DNA of 64,000 nt from Solimicrobium sp043758755 (lineage in GTDB: Bacteria > Pseudomonadota > Gammaproteobacteria > Burkholderiales > Burkholderiaceae_D): NCBI GenBank assembly GCA_043758755.1, contig JAYVMW010000049.1:152577-216576 (forward strand), written 5' to 3'. Position 1 is the stretch's first letter, and each line of letters opens with the position of its first letter. The position numbers were made by a program, and so were the translations under genes. Positions 35,821 through 45,074 of this stretch are shown piece by piece. The notes under the pieces are model-generated. The model was not told the origin of the DNA. It saw only the letters and a list, made by a program, of their open reading frames with translations, and did not search any database.

Positions 35821-37338
35821 ATGTGTGGGATAGTCGGTGTAGTTTCAAACAATATGGTCAATCAGGTCATTTACGATGCATTGCTGTTATTGCAGCATCG
35901 GGGCCAGGATGCCGCAGGGATTGCTACCAGTCATGGTTCCTCGTTTGCCATGCATAAGGCCAACGGGCTGGTGCGTGACGTGTTCCGGACCCGCAACATG
36001 CGTTCATTGCCAGGCAATGTCGGTATCGGACAGGTACGTTATCCAACGGCAGGTTCGACCAGCGAAGAAGAGGCGCAACCGTTTTACGTCAATGCCCCAT
36101 TCGGCATCGTGCTCGCACACAACGGTAATTTGACCAATGCCGAACAACTCAAAGTTGAGCTGTTTAAAAATGACCGGCGCCACATCAATACCGAATCCGA
36201 TTCCGAAGTGCTGCTCAATGTGCTGGCTCACGAAATTCAGCAATCGACCAGTGCCTATTCGCTCGAACCTGCAACCGTGTTTGGCGCAGTGGCTCAGTTG
36301 CATAAACGGGTGCGCGGGTCCTATGCCGTGGTGGCGCAGATAGCCGGCTATGGACTTCTGGCATTTCGAGATCCGTTCGGTATCCGTCCGCTGTGTCTGG
36401 GGATTGCCGAAACCGACAAGGGTGATGAATACATGATCGCCAGTGAATCGGTTGCCCTGGAAGGCATGGGTTTCCGGTTTGTGCGCGACATCGATCCGGG
36501 TGAAGCCATTTTCATCGACGAAGATCACAAGCTGTACAGTCAGCAGTGTGCTGAAAATCCAACCTTGAATCCCTGCGCCTTTGAATATGTCTATCTGGCC
36601 CGTCCGGATTCGATACTCGATGGGGCATCGGTCTATCAGACCCGTCTCAAAATGGGTGAATACCTGGCCGAGCAGGTACGTGAGCACATGGCCAGCGGTG
36701 CCATCGATGTGGTTATGCCAATTCCGGATTCCTCACGTCCGTCTGCCATGCAACTGGCGTTGAAACTCAATCTGGAATATCGCGAGGGTTTCATCAAAAA
36801 CCGTTACATCGGCCGTACTTTCATCATGCCCGGCAATGTATCGCGCCGCAAATCGGTCCGTCAGAAACTCAATGCGATCGGTTCTGAATTCAAGGGTAAA
36901 TCAGTGCTGCTGGTCGATGATTCGATCGTACGCGGCACTACCAGTCGCGAAATTGTGCAGATGGCCCGCGAGTCGGGTGCGACCCGTGTGATATTTGCCT
37001 CAGCCGCTCCGCCGGTCAAATTTCCGAATGTGTACGGTATTGACATGCCGACCCGTCAGGAATTGATCGCGTATGGACGCAGCGATGAAGAAATTCGTCG
37101 GGAAATTACCTGTGACGCCCTGATTTATCAGAAAGTTGAGGACATGAAGCGCGCCATTTCTGACGTCAATCCACTCCTGTCGAGTCTGGAAGCGTCATGT
37201 TTCGACGGTCAATACATTACCGGCGACATTACGCGCGAATATCTGGACAAGCTCGAGGCGGCACGCAATAACCCGAAAACCAGAATTGAAGATGGCGTAA
37301 CTTCCCAACTGAATCTGAATCTGGCGAAAAGTGACTGA
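35821..37338 (+). CDS. purF: Amidophosphoribosyltransferase
   Basis: First committed step of purine synthesis: transfers glutamine amide to PRPP. The N terminus MCGIVGVVSNN gives Cys as the nucleophile after Met removal. The glutaminase domain has HRGQDAAGI, GIGQVRYPTAGS and LAHNGNLTN. The phosphoribosyltransferase domain (from about 260) has the PRPP loop VLLVDDSIVRGTTS. The length of 505 residues is normal and the gene is intact. AGGAG lies 8-12 bases before the ATG. metZ starts 2 bases after the stop, the usual purF-metZ order in beta- and gammaproteobacteria. Confidence 0.97.
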   Translation: MCGIVGVVSNNMVNQVIYDALLLLQHRGQDAAGIATSHGSSFAMHKANGLVRDVFRTRNMRSLPGNVGIGQVRYPTAGSTSEEEAQPFYVNAPFGIVLAHNGNLTNAEQLKVELFKNDRRHINTESDSEVLLNVLAHEIQQSTSAYSLEPATVFGAVAQLHKRVRGSYAVVAQIAGYGLLAFRDPFGIRPLCLGIAETDKGDEYMIASESVALEGMGFRFVRDIDPGEAIFIDEDHKLYSQQCAENPTLNPCAFEYVYLARPDSILDGASVYQTRLKMGEYLAEQVREHMASGAIDVVMPIPDSSRPSAMQLALKLNLEYREGFIKNRYIGRTFIMPGNVSRRKSVRQKLNAIGSEFKGKSVLLVDDSIVRGTTSREIVQMARESGATRVIFASAAPPVKFPNVYGIDMPTRQELIAYGRSDEEIRREITCDALIYQKVEDMKRAISDVNPLLSSLEASCFDGQYITGDITREYLDKLEAARNNPKTRIEDGVTSQLNLNLAKSD

Positions 37339-37340
37339 TC

Positions 37341-38576
37341 ATGGCTAAAGGATTTACCACCAACATTCTGCACAGCGACCGTCAGAGCCCAATAGAACAC
37401 GGCTCTGTCCATAAGCCCATCCATACCTCGGTTACCTTCGGATATGACGATGCGCGTGATCTGGCTGCGGTTTTTCAGAGCAGGCAGTCCGGCTATCGTT
37501 ACGGACGTCAGGGCAATCCGACTGTGGCTGCGCTGGAGCTAAAGATCACCCAGATGGAGCAGGGCATAGCCAGCCTGTGTTTTGCCAGCGGCATGGCAGC
37601 AATCGCTGCGCTGCCACAAGCACTGCTCAAAGCCGGTGACCATGTCATTTCCTCCAGGTTCCTGTTCGGAAACACCAGCAATCTGTGGCAGACCACGACT
37701 GGTCTGGGAATCGAAATCAGTTATGCCGATGCCACCCGGGTTGAAAACATCCGGGCGGAAATAACCCCGGCCACCCGCATGGTGTTTGTCGAGACGATTG
37801 CCAATCCGCGCACCCAGGTCGCCGACCTGAAACAGATCGGCGCGCTGTGCCACGAACGCGGCATTTTGTTTGTGGTCGACAATACGATGACTTCACCGTA
37901 TCTGTTCTGTCCCAAAGAGGTCAGTGCCGGACTTTCCATCAATTCGCTGACCAAAGCCATTTCCGGTCATGGTGATGTGCTGGGCGGCTGTATCACCGAT
38001 ACCGGTGCCTATGACTGGTCCAGATTCCCCAATATTGCGGCAAATATCAAAAAGCAGCCGCAAGCCATGTGGGGCATCACCCAACTGCGCGCCAAAGCGC
38101 TGCGTGATTTCGGCGCCTGTCTGTCACCGGACGCCGCGCATCAGGTTGCCATCGGTGCAGAAACCATGGCGCTGCGCATCGAACGTCAGTGCAGCAACGC
38201 CGCACAACTGGCCGAACTTCTCAGTGCCCATTCGAACGTGAGTCAGGTTTATTATCCCGGACTGAAATCGCATCCGCAACATGCACTGTCGACCAGGCTT
38301 TTCAAGGCGCATGGTTCCATATTCAGCTTTGAACTGAAGCCGGAAATTGATCTGTATGATTTTCTGAACGCGCTGACCTTGCCCATTTCAGCCACGCATC
38401 TGGGCGACAACCGCACGCTGATCCTGCCGGTTGCGCAAACCATTTTTTATGAAATGGGGCCTGAACGGCGCGCCGAGATGGACATCGCCGAGTCGCTCAT
38501 CCGCGTTTCAGTCGGCATCGAAGACACTGCTGATCTGCTGGCTGACTTTACCCAGGCTCTGAACCGGTTTTCATAG
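37341..38576 (+). CDS. metZ: O-succinylhomoserine sulfhydrylase
   Basis: PLP enzyme of the Cys/Met metabolism family that makes homocysteine directly from O-succinylhomoserine and sulfide. The PLP lysine is in SLTKAISGHGDVLGG. SGYRYGRQGNPTVAALE and FASGMAAIAAL are cofactor- and substrate-site blocks, and the late SLIRVSVGIED is typical. The length of 411 residues fits the family. Assignment as MetZ rather than MetB/MetY rests on sequence style and on its place directly behind purF. The stop TAG is part of a short repeat shared with position 46912. Confidence 0.93.
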   Translation: MAKGFTTNILHSDRQSPIEHGSVHKPIHTSVTFGYDDARDLAAVFQSRQSGYRYGRQGNPTVAALELKITQMEQGIASLCFASGMAAIAALPQALLKAGDHVISSRFLFGNTSNLWQTTTGLGIEISYADATRVENIRAEITPATRMVFVETIANPRTQVADLKQIGALCHERGILFVVDNTMTSPYLFCPKEVSAGLSINSLTKAISGHGDVLGGCITDTGAYDWSRFPNIAANIKKQPQAMWGITQLRAKALRDFGACLSPDAAHQVAIGAETMALRIERQCSNAAQLAELLSAHSNVSQVYYPGLKSHPQHALSTRLFKAHGSIFSFELKPEIDLYDFLNALTLPISATHLGDNRTLILPVAQTIFYEMGPERRAEMDIAESLIRVSVGIEDTADLLADFTQALNRFS

Positions 38577-38594
38577 GGTGCAATACTTTTGCCC
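38574..38594 (+). repeat. Half copy of a dispersed repeat
   Basis: TAGGGTGCAATACTTTTGCCC begins on the metZ stop codon. It matches the left arm of the palindromic element at 46912-46978 (TAGGGTGCAATA) and then continues as an imperfect half hairpin. It looks like a remnant or single unit of a REP-like repeat. Confidence 0.55.
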
Positions 38595-38633
38595 CAATCT
38601 CAGCACAGTCCGAAACACACATAGGAACCCAGG

Positions 38634-41108
38634 ATGATATTGCAATCCCTGCGCATTACCTGGCGTGACTGGCGTGCCGGAGAACTACGTTTTCTGCTGA
38701 TTGCACTGGTGGTCGCCGTCGGTGCGCTGTGCTCAGTCGGCTTTTTTGTCGACCGGGTCAGCAACGGACTGCAGCGTGATGCAAACCGTCTGCTGGGCGC
38801 CGATCTGGTGATCAATTCGGATGAAATTCTGCCCGTGTCGGTGCAACTCAATCCGGCTCAGTTGCAACAGGCCCATACCACCAGTTTTGTCAGCATGGCG
38901 CTCAGTACCGATGAAACGCAAAGCAAGCTGGTGTCAGTAAAGGCGGTATCGCCGAACTATCCCCTGCGTGGCGAGCTGACTCTGGATAACGGCATTGCGC
39001 AACACGTGATTCCCGAGACCGGCACAGTCTGGGTGGACCGCTCGATTCTTGCCGCTCTGCAGGTGCAGCTCGGTGGGCAAATCAAACTGGGTGAAAAGAC
39101 CTTCACCATCACCCATCTGATTCTGGATGAACCGGACCGCGGCGCCAGCTTCCTGAATATGGCGCCACGCGTCATGCTGGCCGAAACCGACCTGGCAGCA
39201 ACCAGTCTGATCATTCCCGGTTCGCGCATCAGTTACCGGCTGTTGCTGGCAGGGGAGTTGGCGCAGATCCGCAGCACCCAGAACAGTCTGCAAAAGCAGA
39301 TCGACAGTCATCAGGTACGCGGCGTCAGCATCGAATCGTTCGAATCCGGTCGGCCGGAAATGAGTACCACCCTGAACCGTGCCAAACAGTTCCTGTCTCT
39401 GGTCAGTCTGCTCTCAGCCATGCTGGCAGCGCTGGCCATAGCCCTGTCGGCGCGCCGCTTCATGACCCGCCATATCGATGCCTGTGCCATGCTGCGCTGT
39501 CTTGGTCTGACGCAGAATCAGGTCACGGTATTGTTTCTGTGCGAATTTCTGGTGCTCGGATGCTGCGGCAGTCTGCTCGGTGCCTTGCTCGGCTACCTGG
39601 GACATCTGGGTCTGTTGATCTGGCTTGGCAGTTTCATTACCACAACCTTGCCGGCACCGACGCTGTTGCCCGCGCTGCAGGGTGTTGCGATCGGCATGCT
39701 GCTGTTGCTGGGCTTTGCTATTCCACCGGTCATGCAGCTGCGCAACGTGCCGCACAATCTGATGGTCCGACGTGAAACCGGTGCTCCGGCCCCTCATACC
39801 ATCCTGATTTATCTGGCCGGCATGCTCATGTTTGGCATTCTGCTGATTTGGCAAACTGGCAATCTGAAACTGGCCGGTTACACTTTTGCCGGTTTCATTG
39901 CCGGTTTCCTGCTGTTTGCCGTGTGTGCATGGCTGTTCCTGCGGTCCATGAAATTCATGCTCAACTGGTTTTCTGCACCTGGCTGGCGGTTTGCACTCAA
40001 TGCGCTGCAGCGCCGTCCGGCTGCCGGTGTCTTACAGGTGGTGGCCTTGTCGAGCGGACTGATGGCCATCCTGCTGCTCAGTGTCATTCGTGCCGATCTG
40101 CTCGCCGCCTGGCGCTCGGCAACCCCGGCCAACGCACCGAATCAGTTTATCGTCAATATCCTGCCCGAACAGAAAACCGGTATCGCCAGTTTGTTTGCGC
40201 AGCACCGGATCGCTGAACCGACCCTGTATCCGATGATCCGGGGTCGCCTGATCAAACTCAATGCGGCCGACATCAGTGCGGCCAGTTATGAAGCCGACAA
40301 TGCCAAACGGATGATCGAGCGCGAATTCAATCTGTCCAGCATGGCGCAGATGCAGCAGCATAACCGGATCATTGCCGGTCACTGGTTTGCCGGCACTGCT
40401 CCCGAAGCCTCGGTGGAGGAGGGCATCGCCAAGACACTGGGCCTGAAACTGGGTGATCAACTGTGTTTTGATGTGGCCGGCCAGATTATCAATGTTCCCA
40501 TTACCAGCATCCGCAAACTGGACTGGAGTTCGATGCAGGTGAATTTTTTTGTCATCATCAATCCGGAAACGGCCTTTGGACTGCCGCAAACCTGGATAAC
40601 GGCGTTTCATCTCGATCCGATTCAGGAGGGTCTGATACCTGAACTGACGCGTAACTTCCCCAATCTGACCGTGATCGATACCGGTGCCATCCTGCGCCAG
40701 GTCCAGAGCGTGCTTGATCAGGTAGTTGCCGCAGTACAGTTCCTGTTTTTGTTTACCATCGTGTGCGGCATGCTGGTTTTGTATGCCGCATTGCAAAGTT
40801 CCCAGCAGCAGCGTTTGCAGGAATCCAGCCTGTTGCGTGCTTTGGGTGCCTCGAAAAAACAGCTGTCGCAGGCCCAGTGGATCGAATACGGATTGCTCGG
40901 CGGCTTAGCCGGTTTGCTGGCAGCCAGCGCCGCCGCCCTGACTGGCTGGGTGCTGGCTCATCAGGTTTTTGAATTTCCATTTCAACCCAGCCCATGGTTG
41001 TGGCCGCTGGGCATGGTGGCCGGTGCGCTGTGCGCGCTGGGAGGGAGCTGGCTGGGATTGCGTCATATCCTGCAGCAGAGTCCCTTGCTGAGTTTGCGTG
41101 AAGGATGA
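38634..41108 (+). CDS. FtsX-like ABC transporter permease (YbbP-type)
   Basis: Large inner-membrane permease of 824 residues with the MacB/FtsX arrangement. A first membrane span (FLLIALVVAVGALCSVGFFVD, about 20-40) is followed by a periplasmic domain (about 45-260). Three or more spans cover about 262-370, and paired spans follow near 385-440. A second periplasmic block (about 480-690) precedes the last three spans. FtsX-like sequence appears twice (LLSAMLAALAIALSARRFMTRHIDACAMLRCLGLTQ and the related LLRALGASKKQLSQAQWIEYGLLGG). The E. coli counterpart YbbP works with the ATPase YbbA; no ATPase gene is adjacent here. The substrate is unknown. Confidence 0.85.
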   Translation: MILQSLRITWRDWRAGELRFLLIALVVAVGALCSVGFFVDRVSNGLQRDANRLLGADLVINSDEILPVSVQLNPAQLQQAHTTSFVSMALSTDETQSKLVSVKAVSPNYPLRGELTLDNGIAQHVIPETGTVWVDRSILAALQVQLGGQIKLGEKTFTITHLILDEPDRGASFLNMAPRVMLAETDLAATSLIIPGSRISYRLLLAGELAQIRSTQNSLQKQIDSHQVRGVSIESFESGRPEMSTTLNRAKQFLSLVSLLSAMLAALAIALSARRFMTRHIDACAMLRCLGLTQNQVTVLFLCEFLVLGCCGSLLGALLGYLGHLGLLIWLGSFITTTLPAPTLLPALQGVAIGMLLLLGFAIPPVMQLRNVPHNLMVRRETGAPAPHTILIYLAGMLMFGILLIWQTGNLKLAGYTFAGFIAGFLLFAVCAWLFLRSMKFMLNWFSAPGWRFALNALQRRPAAGVLQVVALSSGLMAILLLSVIRADLLAAWRSATPANAPNQFIVNILPEQKTGIASLFAQHRIAEPTLYPMIRGRLIKLNAADISAASYEADNAKRMIEREFNLSSMAQMQQHNRIIAGHWFAGTAPEASVEEGIAKTLGLKLGDQLCFDVAGQIINVPITSIRKLDWSSMQVNFFVIINPETAFGLPQTWITAFHLDPIQEGLIPELTRNFPNLTVIDTGAILRQVQSVLDQVVAAVQFLFLFTIVCGMLVLYAALQSSQQQRLQESSLLRALGASKKQLSQAQWIEYGLLGGLAGLLAASAAALTGWVLAHQVFEFPFQPSPWLWPLGMVAGALCALGGSWLGLRHILQQSPLLSLREG

Positions 41109-41115
41109 AAAGACC

Positions 41116-41538
41116 ATGACAGAACAGAATGATGAGCCAACGGATGCTCAGGAAGAACAGGTAACTTTGTACGAACTGATCGGCGGAGCAGAAAAACTGC
41201 GCGAACTGGTCGATCGGTTTTATGACCTGATGGCGCTCGAACCGGCTTTCCAGACCGTGCTGCTGATGCATCCCAAACCGCTGGATAGTTCGCGTGACAA
41301 ACTGTTCATGTTTTTAAGCGGCTGGATGGGCGGGCCCGGTTTGTACATAGAAAAATATGGCCATCCTCGTTTGCGCGCCCGTCATCTGCCGTTTCAGATC
41401 GGACTGGCCGAGCGCAATCAATGGCTGCTATGCATGCGCGAAGCCACGAAAGACATGCAATTGGACGACAAACTGCAAGACCGGCTTTTGTATGCTTTTT
41501 ATGAAACCGCCGACTTTATGCGTAACAAAGAGGGTTAA
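41116..41538 (+). CDS. Group II truncated haemoglobin
   Basis: Small haem protein of the 2/2 globin fold, group II (GlbO type), linked in other bacteria to oxygen or nitric oxide handling. From the ATG at 41116, with AAGGA 10 bases before it, the protein has 140 residues. It shows LYELIGGAEKLRELVDRFYDLM, the MLMHP-like helix E region (LLMHPKPLDSSRDKL), FLSGWMGGPGLYIEKYGHPRLRARHLPF with the proximal His in RHLPF, and the Trp of RNQWLLCM. The frame also runs back to a GTG at 41098 inside the permease end. It overlaps no other gene and is followed by the methyltransferase after 29 bases. Confidence 0.92.
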   Translation: MTEQNDEPTDAQEEQVTLYELIGGAEKLRELVDRFYDLMALEPAFQTVLLMHPKPLDSSRDKLFMFLSGWMGGPGLYIEKYGHPRLRARHLPFQIGLAERNQWLLCMREATKDMQLDDKLQDRLLYAFYETADFMRNKEG

Positions 41539-41567
41539 TTCAGCTCTCTAACCTATTGAAATTAATA

Positions 41568-42713
41568 ATGAAAATCAGCCACGAAATTCTGCCTTGGCAG
41601 GAAACCAGTCAGACTCAGCACGCATTGTGGCGCGCCGAAAATGGCACGCCTGCACCCAAAAAGCTGATCCTGGCAGACGATACCCTGACTGCCGATCAGG
41701 CTTACCGGCTGGCCGCCGAAGGCTGTGGACTGTTATGGCAGGGTGATTTTCAGAATGCCCGCCAATTACTGCAGGCCATGGCCAGACGCTGCGACCGGCC
41801 CGCAAAGAAACCGCGCAAACCGGCTCCGGTCGTGACCGACCCGGCTCAAATATTTAATCTGCACCGACAAGCCCAGTCGCAGCGCGCCCGCATTCTGGCC
41901 ATGCTGCTGATACCGTTAAGTGGCAGCTATGTCATTCTGCTCAAACGCGCTCCGGATGTAGTGCAGGCCTGTACTGAAGTGTATGGTCCGGCATCCGGGA
42001 CGGATTCCATAGTCTCGCTGCGGGAATTGCAAAGTCTGATCGGCGCTCATGAATGGCGCAAAAAAGGTGTGATGATCGCGGCGCTGGCCGACCATATCCA
42101 TCCTTACTACGGCGTTTTTTCACCACTGCGCGGGGAATATATCGAGCTGGTGGCACAGTCTGTGTTGCCCTCGACAAGTCTGGCCTTTGACATCGGCACC
42201 GGTACCGGGGTGCTGGCCGCGGTGCTGGCGTTGCGCGGTGTGCCGAAAGTGATTGCCACCGATATGGATCAGCGCGCCCTGAGCTGCGCGCGCGAAAATA
42301 TTCAACGGCTGGGTTTCGCCAGTCAGGTCAGTATTGTGGCGGCGGATTTATTCCCGGAGGGTAAGGCAGGATTAATCGTGTGCAACCCGCCCTGGGTACC
42401 GGCTCGCCCAAGCTCACCGATAGAGCAGGCGATCTTTGATCCGGACAGCCGCATGCTGCGCGGTTTTCTGGCCGGGCTGGCCGCCCATCTGGAAAAGAAC
42501 GGGGAAGGGTGGCTGCTGCTGTCCGATCTGGCCGAACACCTGGGTCTGCGCAGCCGCGCCACCTTGCTGGAATGGATCAGTCAGGCTGGTTTGCAGGTAC
42601 TGGGCACGACCAACATCAAGCCGCAACACGCCAAAATAGCCGATGAAACTGATCCGCTGCACCACGCCAGAGCACTGGAAACCACGTCGCTGTGGCGTCT
42701 GGCGCTACTTTAA
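41568..42713 (+). CDS. Class I SAM-dependent methyltransferase
   Basis: Methyltransferase with a C-terminal SAM domain, motif I being FDIGTGTGVLAAVLALRG, then IATDMDQRALSCARENIQRLG and the NPPW motif in VCNPPWVPARPSS. NPPY/W is typical of enzymes that methylate planar nitrogen groups (PrmC-, RlmG-, TrmN-like). The first 200 residues form an N-terminal domain that is not recognised and includes a basic patch (RRCDRPAKKPRKPAP). From the ATG at 41568 it has 381 residues; a TTG at 41556 is an alternative. Target, protein or RNA, unknown. The small Cys-rich gene follows after 12 bases. Confidence 0.82.
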   Translation: MKISHEILPWQETSQTQHALWRAENGTPAPKKLILADDTLTADQAYRLAAEGCGLLWQGDFQNARQLLQAMARRCDRPAKKPRKPAPVVTDPAQIFNLHRQAQSQRARILAMLLIPLSGSYVILLKRAPDVVQACTEVYGPASGTDSIVSLRELQSLIGAHEWRKKGVMIAALADHIHPYYGVFSPLRGEYIELVAQSVLPSTSLAFDIGTGTGVLAAVLALRGVPKVIATDMDQRALSCARENIQRLGFASQVSIVAADLFPEGKAGLIVCNPPWVPARPSSPIEQAIFDPDSRMLRGFLAGLAAHLEKNGEGWLLLSDLAEHLGLRSRATLLEWISQAGLQVLGTTNIKPQHAKIADETDPLHHARALETTSLWRLALL

Positions 42714-42725
42714 CAGGAGAATTTT

Positions 42726-42938
42726 ATGCAGAAACCAGCCCGGATTCTGACTTTCAAATGCAAACAATGCGGTAAATCAGTGCAGGTATTTTTACAGAAA
42801 GTCTCAGCCTGTTCCCACATTCAGCCGTATCAGGGGCTGTGCGGTTGCGGAGCGCTGTATCGCCATGCCACCGGCAATCCGGAAGCGGTTCAATCGTTTC
42901 TGAGCTCAACCGACGGCGCTTGGATTCACAGTCATTAA
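42726..42938 (+). CDS. Small Cys-rich protein of unknown function
   Basis: A 70-residue protein not recognised by name. It has CKQC near residues 12-15, a further Cys at about 29 and CGC near 39-41, a spacing that could bind zinc as a small ribbon (CKQC...CGC). AGGAGAATTTT lies just ahead of the ATG, giving a good ribosome binding site. It follows the methyltransferase by 12 bases, so the two are likely in one unit. It could be a nucleic acid-binding or redox accessory protein; neither can be shown. Confidence 0.65.
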   Translation: MQKPARILTFKCKQCGKSVQVFLQKVSACSHIQPYQGLCGCGALYRHATGNPEAVQSFLSSTDGAWIHSH

Positions 42939-42991
42939 TTTAATCTAAAACATTAATTATATTCTATAACATATTGATTTAAATAAATAAA

Positions 42992-44314
42992 ATGAATTAC
43001 ATATTTTTACGTAAAGGCATAACTGCGGTTTTTGGAACCTGCCTGCTTGGCGGGTGCGCTGGCGCTGCATTGGCTGACGACGCGCAGGACGACTCCTGGG
43101 CCGTGCACGGCCAGATCTCCAATATCACCCAAAAGCACGATGATTTCACAGCGCCTTACAGCGGGGCCAACAGTCTGAGTCCGCACGGCCCGACGGTAGA
43201 AACCACCGATATCACACTGTTTGTCGGTAAACGACTGTGGCAGGGTGCCGAAGTCTGGATCAACCCTGAAATTGACCAGGGCTTCGGGTTTAACAATACC
43301 CTCGGTCTGGCCGGATTTGCCAATGGAGCGGCCTACAAGATTGGCGCCAACACGCCTTATTTGCGTGTTCAACGACTGTTCGTGCGTCAGGTAGTGTCAC
43401 TCGATGGCGAACTCAGTGCCAGTCAGGCCGGTCCGAATCAGTTCAGCATGCTGCAGTCGGCCAACAACGTCACCGCCACGCTCGGTAAATTTTCAGTCAC
43501 AGACGTATTCGATACCAATAGCTACGCCCATGACCCGCGCGCTGATTTCTTGAACTGGTCGGTCATTGATGCCGGTGCCTATGACTATGCAGCCGATTCC
43601 TGGGGCTATTCGTTTGGCGCGGCGCTGGAATGGAATCAGGACTGGTGGACCGTGCGCGGCGGATTTTTCCAATTGTCGCCGGTTCCGAACGGTAAAATCG
43701 TCCGAATGAATTTTGGCGAAAACTCCAGCAATCTCGAACTGGAAATGCGCCACGTCTGGCTGACTCACCCCGGAAAAATCAAATTGCTGGCCTGGGTCAA
43801 TCAGGGCAATATGGCCAGTTATCAGGATGCGCTGGCCGAACAGAAACCGGTTCCTGAAGTGGCCCCGGTACGGAAATACGGTTCGCGCTCCGGTCTGGCG
43901 CTGAATATGGAGCAGGAACTGAGCGCCGATGTGGGCGCATTTGCTCGCCTGTCCAAAAATCAGGGCGACAAGGAAACCTATGAATTCACCGACATCAATG
44001 CGTCGCTGTCGGCCGGTTTGCTGGTTAAGGGTGGCACTTGGGGTCGGCCGGATGACAGCGTTGGTGTCGCCGCCGTAGAGAACCGGATTTCAACCGATGC
44101 GCAGGCTTATTTCGCAGCCGGGGGAATGGGGTTGCTGATCGGTGACGGGCACCTGAACTATGCCCCTGAACGAATTCTGGAAATGTTTTACTCGCTGCAG
44201 GTAGCGGACAATGTGACGCTGGCACTGGACTATCAGCATATTTCCAATCCGGCGTATAACCAGGATCGTGGTCCGGTATCCATCATCGGCATGCGTGTGC
44301 ACGGCAGTTTTTAA
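42992..44314 (+). CDS. OprB-like carbohydrate-selective porin
   Basis: Outer-membrane beta-barrel protein of 440 residues. An N-terminal signal peptide ends near GAALA (about 29). The mature part has alternating beta strands, the block TTDITLFVGKRLWQGAEVWINPEIDQGFGF, LGKFSVTDVFDTNSYAHDPRADFLNWS, and the C-terminal part with GHLNYAPERILEMFYSLQVADNVTLALDYQHISNPAYNQDRGPV. It ends in GMRVHGSF with a terminal Phe, as porins need for assembly. This matches the OprB family, which takes up sugars or other small organic solutes. The upstream 50 bases are very AT-rich. It converges on the TetR gene. Confidence 0.85.
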   Translation: MNYIFLRKGITAVFGTCLLGGCAGAALADDAQDDSWAVHGQISNITQKHDDFTAPYSGANSLSPHGPTVETTDITLFVGKRLWQGAEVWINPEIDQGFGFNNTLGLAGFANGAAYKIGANTPYLRVQRLFVRQVVSLDGELSASQAGPNQFSMLQSANNVTATLGKFSVTDVFDTNSYAHDPRADFLNWSVIDAGAYDYAADSWGYSFGAALEWNQDWWTVRGGFFQLSPVPNGKIVRMNFGENSSNLELEMRHVWLTHPGKIKLLAWVNQGNMASYQDALAEQKPVPEVAPVRKYGSRSGLALNMEQELSADVGAFARLSKNQGDKETYEFTDINASLSAGLLVKGGTWGRPDDSVGVAAVENRISTDAQAYFAAGGMGLLIGDGHLNYAPERILEMFYSLQVADNVTLALDYQHISNPAYNQDRGPVSIIGMRVHGSF

Positions 44315-44320
44315 CCAGAA

Positions 44321-44345
44321 CGGAACCGGCCTGGCGCAGGTTCCG
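44321..44345. terminator. Hairpin between convergent porin and tetR genes
   Basis: CGGAAC-cggc-CTG (44321-44333) can pair with CAGGTTCCG (44337-44345), leaving a 4-base bulge and a 3-base loop. It stands between the porin stop (44314) and the tetR stop (44349). There is no T run on the + strand, so terminator activity is a guess from position. Confidence 0.4.
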
Positions 44346-44348
44346 GTG

Positions 44349-44990
44349 TCATGACGGAACGTCAGTTGGTGTTGCGGCGATTGAACTCCAGACCACATGC
44401 GTGAGCAGCGCAGCAAGATGGCACCGGCTCGCCTCCGAGTCATTATTTTTCAGCATCTGATTGCAGCAGCGCTCAGCTGCCCAGGTCAGCAGTTCGGCCA
44501 GCTCCGGACCGGCAGCGGGATGGGCCTGACCGGCGGATTGGAGTCGGACGATAAAATGCCGGGTATCGGCAATCATCTGTTCCATGAACGATTGATAGAT
44601 CTGAGCTACGGTCGGATCATAAAACGATGTTTCGATGACAGCGCGGATCGCGGCCCGATGCCGGTACTGCACTTCAATGGCATGTTCCATGAACTTCAGA
44701 AAATCGGCCCGGCCGAACTGTTCCAGACCATCCATCGAATCGCGCGCAGCGATACGCATTTCCTTTCCCACCCGCTTCATGAGCAGACCGACCAGTTCGC
44801 CCTTGTTACGAAAATGTAAGTAAAACGTGGCGCGCGCGATGCCGGCTTTTTTTGCCAGATGGTCTATGCTCAAGGAAGTGAAGCTTTCACCCTCGATGAG
44901 CAGTTGTTCCAGCGTGTTGATCACATGCTCTGCCGTGGTGAGCGCGCCCTCGGCGTCACTGGCGCGAATTTTTCTGGTTACCGATCTCAT
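44349..44990 (-). CDS. TetR family transcriptional regulator
   Basis: Ligand-responsive repressor of 213 residues. The N-terminal helix-turn-helix lies at about 20-68 and includes FTSLSIDHLAKKAGIARATFYLHFRNKGELV, the classical TetR DNA-binding pattern. The C-terminal ligand and dimer domain is not conserved enough to name a ligand. The gene is divergent from the BKACE-led catabolic run, with a perfect 15-base palindrome in the shared upstream region, so it very likely represses that run and itself. In Pseudomonas the terpene-utilisation cluster is also controlled by a TetR protein (AtuR), which fits the rest of the gene set. Confidence 0.9.
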   Translation of the reverse strand: MRSVTRKIRASDAEGALTTAEHVINTLEQLLIEGESFTSLSIDHLAKKAGIARATFYLHFRNKGELVGLLMKRVGKEMRIAARDSMDGLEQFGRADFLKFMEHAIEVQYRHRAAIRAVIETSFYDPTVAQIYQSFMEQMIADTRHFIVRLQSAGQAHPAAGPELAELLTWAAERCCNQMLKNNDSEASRCHLAALLTHVVWSSIAATPTDVPS

Positions 44991-45074
44991 TGTTTTTTTG
45001 TTCCGTGGTTAACAACGTTGAATTTTGGACATAACAAATCTTTCTGTCCATTTTTTTACTGATTTGCGACAAAA

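Noticed and set aside
38574..38633. metZ downstream region as an intrinsic terminator
   Set aside because: The TAGGGTGCAATA half repeat forms only a weak imperfect hairpin and has no T run.
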